From Oscheius tipulae (taxonomy: Eukaryota; Nematoda; Chromadorea; Rhabditida; Rhabditidae): 64,000 bases of DNA. Shown here one piece after another: positions 56,390 to 64,000 of this stretch (its first letter is position 1; every line of letters begins with the position of its first letter). The notes under the pieces were generated by a model. That model was not told where the DNA came from, did not search any database, and saw nothing but the letters and a program-made list of their open reading frames with translations. The DNA is taken from the NCBI GenBank assembly GCA_037178975.1, contig JASJZH010000001.1, forward strand, positions 6,432,501-6,496,500, written 5' to 3'. Made by a program: the position numbers and the translations under genes.

Positions 56390-56902
56390 ATGACTTTCCA
56401 GTCGACCACCCTTCCCAACAGCTTTCTTCTGTAAGACATTAAAAATGTAAGTCGCTTGTTTGAAAGAAGTACTAGCATACAGGAGACGCGGGAGGGGAAT
56501 TTCACTGACTTCTCGTTCTGCCAATTGGACAGCTCATCAACAGTCTTTTTACGAAATACTACGGGACAGAGGGGACGCTCTACAAGCTCGGTTTCGAGGG
56601 TAAAGCAAACAGCAACAGCAACTTCTCAAGCGAAGTTTACAGGTAGTGGTCTTCAAACGGCCGCCTTTCTTCTCTGTCTACTGAAGATTGCTCTCTCCGC
56701 TATACCCACAGTTACATTCCACCGTCTTTGGAGACAAACCATAAAAGAAGAGCCTGAAGAAGACCCTACCCCGGAGAAGACGGTTTTTCTCAAGCAAACG
56801 AACCTCACAACTGCAGAAGTAAGGCACAACGATGTCAGTTCTGTCTCGGCTACTCGCACATTCAAACCGACTACAGAAATCACCAGCAGACCTCTGAGCT
56901 AA
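56390..56902 (+). CDS. Unknown small single-pass membrane protein, 137 residues
   Basis: Assembled from three exons: 56390-56430, 56483-56599 and 56647-56902, total 414 nt, phases consistent. The 52- and 47-bp introns begin GTAAG and GTAAA and end CAG and TAG. The product starts MTFQSTTLPNSFLLRRGRG, continues NWTAHQQSFYEILRDRGDAL, then a hydrophobic helix LQTAAFLLCLLKIALSAIP and a polar tail TIKEEPEEDPTPEKTVF ending in Ser/Thr-rich sequence. An AATAAA at 56951-56956 supports a 3' end. No family was recognised. It is followed on the same strand by another small membrane-protein gene and a sperm fusion-type gene, so a reproductive role is possible by neighbourhood only. The unspliced 56456-56902 frame lacks any ATG, which argues for the spliced model. 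Confidence 0.5.
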
Positions 56903-56950
56903 ACAAGCATAACCATGGAAGAAGCGCATAATTTATTCGATTGCACGAGC

Positions 56951-56956
56951 AATAAA
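56951..56956 (+). other. AATAAA polyadenylation signal
   Basis: AATAAA 48 bp after the stop codon of the 56390-56902 gene, supporting transcription on the plus strand. Confidence 0.55.
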
Positions 56957-57225
56957 GTTTCTAAACAGAATTAAAAAAAAAGTTCATTGAAGCACTGGGA
57001 ATTGCAACAAAATAAAGGTTTTTTCGCGAAAGATGAGCAGAACCGCAAAGTACCCATGGAGAAGAAAGCTTAAAGCATGTGTAAGGTGGCCCTGTACTGG
57101 CTGACTCAATGTAGAGACTCTCACGATTCGACTTGTCAAGTAGACTAATGATTATCGCGTTGTTTGCTACTATTACCACCAAATGACCTTGTTTTCTTGC
57201 TTTCTTTCGTCTTCATTTTCTAGAG

Positions 57226-57593
57226 ATGATGATTCATTTTTGTGGTCTTATCTATGCCTACATAAGCCGACCCAGGTCGCCTGCTCAAACAGTCATGACG
57301 GTCCCTCGCTCTCCTCTTTCCAGCCCTGTCAAACGCCCAACCTCTCTTCTTGACCTCGCTTCAGCCGAAGAACTCATCAAGAAACCAGTTGTTGAAGACG
57401 TTGAAGCAGGATCCAATGAGCATGTCGTCAAAACAGCTGGTATGTTCCTTTTAATTAATAGTCCTACCCAAAGATTGTTCCAGGTTTCCGCTGTGTATGG
57501 CGCTCCTTCGCCCTCATCTTCGGCATTCTACTTACTTCCCTTATTCTGATCAATGGACTGGTTATCGTTTTGGGTCTGATCGATCTGCTCTGA
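57226..57593 (+). CDS. Unknown small C-terminally anchored membrane protein
   Basis: Two exons, 57226-57439 and 57484-57593, joined across a 44-bp intron, give 107 residues. The body is polar (SSPVKRPTSLLDLASAEELI, then KPVVEDVEAGSNEHVVKTAG) and the end is a helix: RSFALIFGILLTSLILINGL followed by VIVLGLIDLL and stop, so the protein is probably tail-anchored. An internal ATG at 57298 (MTVPRSPLSS) may be the true start, giving 83 residues. AATAAA at 57651-57656 marks the 3' end. No family was recognised. It is 275 bp upstream of the SPE-42/SPE-49-like gene on the same strand, which could mean co-transcription. Confidence 0.55.
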
Positions 57594-57868
57594 CGTTAGT
57601 CTCTGTTGTCTCACCCTTTTATGATCTCACCCCGGGTATATTCAGTCATCAATAAATGTTTTTTGTTAGTTTCTGTTTCTTTCCAAGTGAAGGTGGGACT
57701 CACGTTGGCTGGAAGAGCCAAGTTTGAAAACTCCTTAGCTCATGAATTCGAGGTAGAAAAGGTAGAGGTCGAAAAGGAGGAAGTGTCTTCCACAGCAATA
57801 TTCTTCTTCTGGTAACTGTTCGCTCTACAATATAACCAAAAAAAACTATTGAACAAACTGCAATATCC

Positions 57869-60412
57869 ATGACTTGGCAAGTCAAGCGGGAGCTACAAAA
57901 TTCTAGTCATAGTCGCCGCTGCACTCTCCAGATGGGGTTCTTTCCTCTATGGAAGGCTCGCCGTGTCGCCCAAGCCAAGACGGACAAGTTTGAGCGGGTA
58001 TTCGAGAATTGCCGCAGGTATTCCATACCCCCTTCAATAAGAGTCAAGCTTAGAAAGAAGAAGGGAAAGAAGCCCATATTGAGCTGTGGAGAGAAGACGA
58101 AACGTGCCTTCTCGTGTCTCTGTCCGACTTTGGATCCCGACCTGGAACCATCGACTTGGTATCGACGTCTGTTCATCAAAGGAACGAAAGAGAACACGAT
58201 GTTTCGTCTCGTCCGCAACGTCATCTTTCTGGAACTGTTCGGGCTGCTGATGTACTTCGTCATGGCCTTCAAGTATGTCAATGACCCGGCCAAATGCGGC
58301 ATCCTGGTCTCTCTACCCATCCATCTGCTCCTTGTCACGATGCTCATCTTCCCCAAAATCATGCAGTACTTAATGCTCTCCACCTACCGAATGATGTCGT
58401 CTAAGATCAAGACTCTTCTTGTTATAGTCATCATCTCCATCGCCATTGAAGTCTCGGCCCTGAACGCACTGACGAATCTGCATCGAGTCGCTCAAGGTGT
58501 AGCCTGTATCCAGACGGACGTTTCTGAGTCGGCTGAAGCTGTCGACGAGAACATTGCGAAGCATGGAGAACTCGGCTTGAAGTTGATGCAAACGCTGGTC
58601 AGGAGACTGGCCAAACCTGTAAATTTCTTCAAGTCCACATTGCGCAAGTTGGACTCGAAAGTGACCCGAGTTGTGGAGATGGTACGCGATCAATGGTCTC
58701 ATCTGGCCAGCATGACGAATCAGTGCAAGACATCCATGAGAGGACCGTATCTTCTGGTAAGTCTCCTGTCCTTTCTCATTCGAAACGAAAGATTTTAGTG
58801 TCTGAACAAGTTCCACGAGGCCTACATTTTCTGCATGCAGCACGAGAGAAACCTCGGTCTCGACCTCTGTGCAGCTGTCCAACGAGCCAATAAGATCTGC
58901 GAGATGAGCAAGAATGTGGCCGACAGTGTCTGCCTGTTCCCGAACACGGTGAAGAACGGAATCTCGGATGCGGCTGTCCCTTTCTTCAAAAAGACGTGGA
59001 AGACGATGAAGGAGAAATTCAAGGTTGCTCACTACTTCAAAATCGACGCGATCAGAAGCTATATCAAGGAGGGAAAGACGGTCAAGGAAGAGATCAAGAA
59101 TCTGGCCACATTGAATCTGAGAATCACAGCCAATCATTCGAAAAACGAGGGGAATATCGCCGCCTTGAAAGAGAATATCAGAAAGACGCTGTCCGACATG
59201 ATCGACACTTACAAGTAATACTAAACTTCTTTCATTTTCTTTCTATCTCTTTTTTCCATTCCATCTCTTCTTCCAGGCAAATAATCAACTTTATCCGCAA
59301 ATCCATCCAGTGGCTGCTGATCCCGGTCACTCTGCTCTATCCCTTCATTACGACAGCCTTCTTCATCTATAAGTACAACTACCGGAACGACTATCGGAAC
59401 AGCTTTGTGACGAGTGAATTCGAGCTGATCGACAAGCAGTGTGCTCTGAATGGACACGGCCAAGTGATGCCATTGAACCAGGAAGAGAAGCTGCTCTACG
59501 TGCCGAGAATGCGATGGAACATGACGACGAGCGAGAAGAGAAAGTACTATTTTGCTGTTGGTTTCTCGCTCGTGGCTCTGTTCTGGCCGGCAACTCTTGT
59601 CCTCCTCGACATTCTCACCTATGTGATCATCTCGAGTGCGCATGAGGTATTCAAGCAAACCACGGTCGACTTCCCAGCACATTACGAGCTCAAAGTGGCT
59701 GGAAACAGTAATGGAGGCGAACTGCTCAACAGTCTTCTCGAGACCTTTTCCCCGATCACAGCTAGACTACAGGAACGGGAGCAGCGATGGAGAAAATGCT
59801 TCCAGGAACCAAATCCCCCGAATTACGGAGCCATCAAGGGCATGATTGTTCTCGTCGTCATTGTCTTCATTTTATGTCGTCTTGGAGTAGGTTCACCATA
59901 TCTATAGAATACGAGAGTTTTAGGTCTGGTTGGGGCGTCAAAGTCTCGTTTTGGCTGACTACTTCTACCCGGATCGTGTCCGTCCACGAGCCCTTTATCT
60001 CTACAACACGATTCTGCAGAACCGTCGTCACCTAATGACGTTCATGTATTCGAAGCAACGAGCCATTCTGGCCGATGATCAGATGGCCGGTCGGGAGCAG
60101 CTGGTTCGTCGTGGCCTTCAGTGTCGTGGCTTTGTCCGAGTCGGCTGCATTGGATGCAAGAAGACACAAATGCGACTCTCCGACGAGGACAATGTTCGTC
60201 TCTGTGTCAGCTGCGGCTCTTTCTACTGCATCACGTGTTTCTGCTTCAGACGTTGGTGTCTGTATTGCAAAGAAGACATGCAAGTTGTCGACAAGATGGA
60301 ACTTTACTACCAGATTTTGACGGAAGATGAACTGACGGACGAGGAGAAGGGGGAAGAGGAGGAGGTGGAGGGAGAAGATGAAGAGTTGACAGCCAAATCC
60401 GGAGAGTTCTAA
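57869..60412 (+). CDS. DC-STAMP/RING sperm membrane protein (SPE-42/SPE-49, DCST1/2 family)
   Basis: Four exons (57869-58756, 58799-59214, 59277-59886, 59924-60412) encode 800 residues. Multiple helices (FLELFGLLMYFVMAFKYV, LLLVTMLIFPKIMQYL, LLIPVTLLYPFITTAFFIYK, YYFAVGFSLVALFWPATLVL, MIVLVVIVFILCR) flank a large cysteine-containing ectodomain with the DC-STAMP-like region. The C-terminus has a C4-C4 RING-like finger: CIGCKKTQ, CVSCGSFYC, CFCFRRWCLYC. An acidic tail follows. In C. elegans SPE-42 and SPE-49, and in animals DCST1/DCST2, such sperm proteins are needed for sperm-egg fusion after contact. Which of the two nematode paralogues this is cannot be told here. AATAAA follows the stop by about 20 bp. 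Confidence 0.92.
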
Positions 60413-61425
60413 TAGTCTACTAGAGCTGCTCAATAAATTACTCTATCAGGCCTTTTCGTGACAGTCTCCTTGCGTCAGAAGTGACGTGTTCGATGCAGCT
60501 GGATCGTCTACAGTAATCTTTTTCAATCGCGACGCAACTTTTCTCGCGAGAAAAACGCTGCACCTGGTGTCCTTTTCCCGTTTACGATTCTGTCTTCCCG
60601 ATCATGTAATAGGCAAAGAGATATGATGGTCGTGGTTCGATTAATAGCCCCCTATCTCTGTGCTCCCAGCTGCCAAAACCTGTTCCCCCTTCCTTCCTAA
60701 CCATCCAAATGAGCTTGCGCCGTGGACAATGTTTGACTCCGAATTACTACAGGGGCAGATGGTTCGGGCCCGCGGGCGGCACATGAAGAGACTGACCTTG
60801 GGCATGGTTACTTACGAGTTTGACAGCTGTTTTGGGCAGGTACACATGTCCGAGATGGATTGGCTTGTCTTGATCAGAACTTACCAGGACATTTCAGTAT
60901 TCTCTTTCTATCCTCGAGTTCCAGGAACTTAGAAATTTCAGCTCGGCATGGGTAATCACTTTAGTAGTTCTTGAGTCTTGACCTATCTGTCTACCATAGC
61001 TATTATAACTCTAAGGTTTCTTGAAAGATGTAAAGTAGCCTCAAGACTCTTGACCTACTTTATCCCATTCAGTCCACTTCCACATCCTAGCTCCACCACT
61101 AACTTCTCATTTGTTCCCTCTGAATATGGACTGGTAAAACAACCTCGGTACCAGCAGCTAGCCCTCTTTTTGCTCTTGTTTATGGTTTGGGAAACCCCGT
61201 CTAATGCTTACCCCTAGAGCCTCGTGGTATTGGCTCGTAGCGCGTCCATCTAGCCCCTCCCACAGCTGACCCTGTCCTAATCCACACAGTGCCCTAGAGA
61301 GAGAGCCCCTCCTCCCAATCCGTCTTTGTCCATGCATCGATCGATCTCTCGGCTCTCTCTCGCACATTTTTCTCTCTCTTTTTTTTGCGTATCCATAGTG
61401 AACTAATATTCTTTTGAAGGGTCCA
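60413..61425. other. hlh-2 upstream region
   Basis: About 1 kb between the sperm gene and the E-protein gene. It probably holds the hlh-2 promoter and leader. No additional gene could be supported; the frames at 60660-60932 and 60978-61217 do not resemble known proteins. A TTCTTTTGAAG just before the coding start could be an acceptor for an undetected upstream exon. Confidence 0.4.
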
Positions 61426-63718
61426 ATGACACAGCAATATCCCGACTACTCGTCACATTTTGCCCCTACCGAGCATGGTTTCGATCCAGCCTTTTGGAGT
61501 GAGTTCGGGTTTCAATTAAAAACTGAACACGATATTTTAGATCCATACGGAATGGGATACCCGCACCATGTTCCTCTCCCAACTCAGCCCGATTTTCCTA
61601 TAGACTATTCTCTCACTTCTGTGAATACTGCTCGACCTCCGGCTTCTAGTCAGCCGCCACCTCCCGTTTCCAGTGCTTCTTCAGAATGTCAGGTAAATCA
61701 AAAATTTTATTGAAAAATGAGAACATGATGGTTCTAATTGCTAGAAGTAGTGTTAGGAATCCATTTTCTTATTCGGTCATCTTTTTCACATGGCTGTTGA
61801 CAGTCCAAACGTTTGAAAAGTGCTCGGAAGAAGAGATCATGGTGTGACATACCTTTATGCCGACATGAACTCTATACCTCAAACGAAGCATGTGTCATAG
61901 AATCATGCTGCCACCAGATTCACGTCAATCAACCGAAATCATATGCACAATTTGGATCTCACGAATAGCGCGTAAACATGTCATATGAGGCTGATTTCTC
62001 AGCAGATAGCTCGAAAATGAGTCAGAGCCATTTCGCAAAGAGCTCATTCATAGTGGATGTTGTTTTCGAAAGCCCTTTTTAGGAGACAGCTGCTTCGAGC
62101 TCTCCTCCGTCCTCGACTGCTACTCCCATCTATCCACCATGGGACTATAACTACATGGTGAGACCTCAAATAGGCAATAAATCGTCCGCGGAGTCTCTTT
62201 TACGCGACGGCGCACCTTCTTTGATTAAAGATTTTCGCGAAAGATCGGCCCGGCTTAGCCCCTCTAATTACTTGAACCTTAATTTACAGACGAAGCCCGA
62301 CGCCTTCAATCATCTACCGTATTCGGGAGGACATTTCCCTCCGCTCGACGCTGCCAACAATCCTGCCTTCGTCCCTCCGCCTGTAAGTTATGACGAGAAG
62401 CAATTAGTCAATAGACTGAAAGGACTGGAGGTCGAGAGCTGTCTGTACAATTAGGCCCAATGGCACTCGGGGGAGCTCGGGTCAATTATGTGACGGTCAA
62501 TGGAAAAACGACCTAGACTGTTCCGGAAATGAATGGCAATCTATTAGTCACTGCTTAGAAATCCTTTCGATGACCTGAATGATTCTATCTGAAAGAAATC
62601 TCAGACCTTCTCACTTTCTCTTGAACAGAAGGTGTCACTCGAGATTATCTGGCTCTCGAGGAAGTGTCATTACAAGGATTTAGACAGCTACAGTAGACTG
62701 TACCCGTGTCAACTTGGACAAGTCTCAAGTGCACTCAAGTTCACAGCTCTTATAATCCGTAATGTCTCTACTGTCTCTCAACCTACTTTTTCCAAAAATT
62801 ACCAGTATGTGAACACCCTAATTAGGCTCGCAATATGAGACATGACACGTCCCTGTCCAACAGAAAAACGTGTCGTCCACCTGTGATGCCTGTCAGTCAG
62901 CAGCTTCTAATTGGGCCCCCACAATTTCTTGAGATTTGCCGAGTACTCAGTGACGCAATTCTGGCGGTCAAGCGTACCGAGAGGGCATCGGTTTCCTCCT
63001 CGATGGATCAGCGGCGGCCGCTCCTTTGGCTGCCGGGGCCACCCGCTGAGAGCGAAAGTGCTCCCTGACGGCAAACAATCTCGGTATAATCTGTAAACTA
63101 TTTAGATTCCGCCAGTCATGCCTCCATCCTCGGCCGAGTCCTCGAGCTCCATTTCTCCGCCTTCTCTGATACCTCCTTGTCCACCCAATCTTCACTTTGA
63201 CTACGGGTATCAGGCTAGTCAGCCGAGTGGATCAAGTGGCGGGAAGAGCAAGGGACAGAAGAGAAAAAGCCACTCGGATGACGACGACGATGATTTTTCT
63301 GAGCCGGGAAAGGATATCGGCAGACGAAGTGCCAACAACGCTAGGGAAAGGTATCAGTTGGAAGAAGAAATCAGAAAATACAAAATTCAGAATCCGAGTC
63401 AGAGATATCAACTCGGCCTTCAAGGAGCTGGGAAGAATTTGTACGCAGACCAGTGTTGCCATGGTTGACAAAACGCAAACTAAGCTGAGCATTCTGCAGC
63501 AGGCTACGGATCTGATCAAACACTTGGAGGAACAGGTAAGAGCTAAGGCTTTTCGTATCCAAGTCCATCCTATTCAGGTCACGATGCGGAAACTGGATCC
63601 GAAAAACGCGTGTCTCCAGCGTCGTCGTCAAGAAGTCAAGTATGAGAACGAAGTCAAATACGAGGATGCTGAGAAGCATCAAATGGCCTATCCTGCATCC
63701 ACTCTCGGTTATCATTAA
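61426..63718 (+). CDS. hlh-2: Class I bHLH E-protein (HLH-2/Daughterless/E2A)
   Basis: Broadly expressed bHLH partner that dimerises with tissue-specific bHLH factors and binds E-boxes. Six exons (61426-61692, 62083-62157, 62290-62382, 63106-63350, 63391-63535, 63578-63718) give 321 residues, phases consistent. The N-terminal part is Ser/Pro-rich with FDPAFWSEFG, resembling an activation segment. The bHLH is at about residues 225-290: basic region RRSANNARERIRVRDINSAF, helix 1 to loop KELGRICTQTSVAMVDKTQ, helix 2 TKLSILQQATDLIKHLEEQV, followed by the E-protein extension LDPKNACLQRRRQE. RERIRVRDIN is the E-protein signature. The 40-bp intron at 63351 falls inside the basic region and is essential. 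C. elegans HLH-2 is longer (about 400), so a 5' exon may be missing. Confidence 0.92.
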
Positions 63719-64000
63719 ACTGCAACTCTCCTTATTAATCGTTACTTTTGTTTATGCTGTGATCAGAACGCCTAAAGAATGAATGTCAGTCAGAGATCGC
63801 CTCTTTATCATGATGCAAGAAGCGTTGTGTCCTTCCTCAGTTGCGTACATTGAGAGGAAGTTCTTCTCCTCTCTCCAGTTCCTCTGAACCGTAAAAGGGG
63901 AGTCACTCATTCTCGACTATGAGTACGGCCTATCCGGTCAACTATATTCCAAACATTATCTATATTATCGCCTCGATTCCCAGTTTCCCTCTCAACATTG
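63719..64000. other. hlh-2 3' region to window end
   Basis: About 280 bp after the hlh-2 stop codon. No further gene is seen before the window ends. Confidence 0.5.

Noticed and set aside
58370-59137. 255-codon minus-strand frame
   Set aside because: Antisense to the exons of the SPE-42/SPE-49-like gene, whose homology is clear.

Overview
This is eukaryotic nuclear DNA from a nematode, most likely a rhabditid or other chromadorean with a compact genome. Support comes from gene content: a daf-16/FOXO locus with the nematode arrangement of alternative N-terminal exons, kal-1, dyf-1/IFT70, a sperm DC-STAMP/RING protein of the SPE-42/SPE-49 type, an E-protein of the HLH-2 type and three nematode-style chemoreceptors. 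Almost every gene is split by tiny GT-AG introns, mostly 34-45 bp, shorter than is usual in Caenorhabditis. The species cannot be named from the sequence; an Oscheius-like compact genome would fit, as inference only. Gene models were assembled by hand from splice sites, reading phase and family similarity. Totals for the main models divide by three, but ends may be off by a base or a short alternative exon.

Layout. 1735-10265 (+): daf-16, with two upstream promoters or first exons plus alternative first halves of the forkhead domain. 13041-14028 (+): unknown four-helix membrane protein. 14418-19762 (-): kal-1/anosmin. 20240-20596 (-): tentative tiny gene. 21373-23823 (-): SLC22-type organic ion transporter. 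24786-29760 (-): three 7TM chemoreceptors, two of them a tandem paralogous pair. 31853-35528 (+): extracellular LRR single-pass membrane protein. 35787-39040 (-): dyf-1/IFT70, with an RFX X-box just upstream and an unexplained ORF in its only large coding intron. 39758-41679 (-): AP-1 mu subunit. 42280-43820 (-): S-adenosylhomocysteine hydrolase. 45176-55705 (-): SF3B3/teg-4, which carries a complete biogenic-amine GPCR (50154-51901, +) inside an intron. 56390-56902 and 57226-57593 (+): two small single-helix membrane proteins. 57869-60412 (+): SPE-42/SPE-49-like sperm protein. 61426-63718 (+): HLH-2/Daughterless E-protein.

The neighbours do not form one pathway. They mix insulin/FOXO signalling, neural adhesion and chemosensation (kal-1, dyf-1, receptors, amine GPCR), housekeeping (AP-1, AHCY, SF3B3) and fertilisation. 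The most novel material is in small multi-exon membrane proteins with no recognised family, in genes nested inside introns, and in the very short intron architecture.
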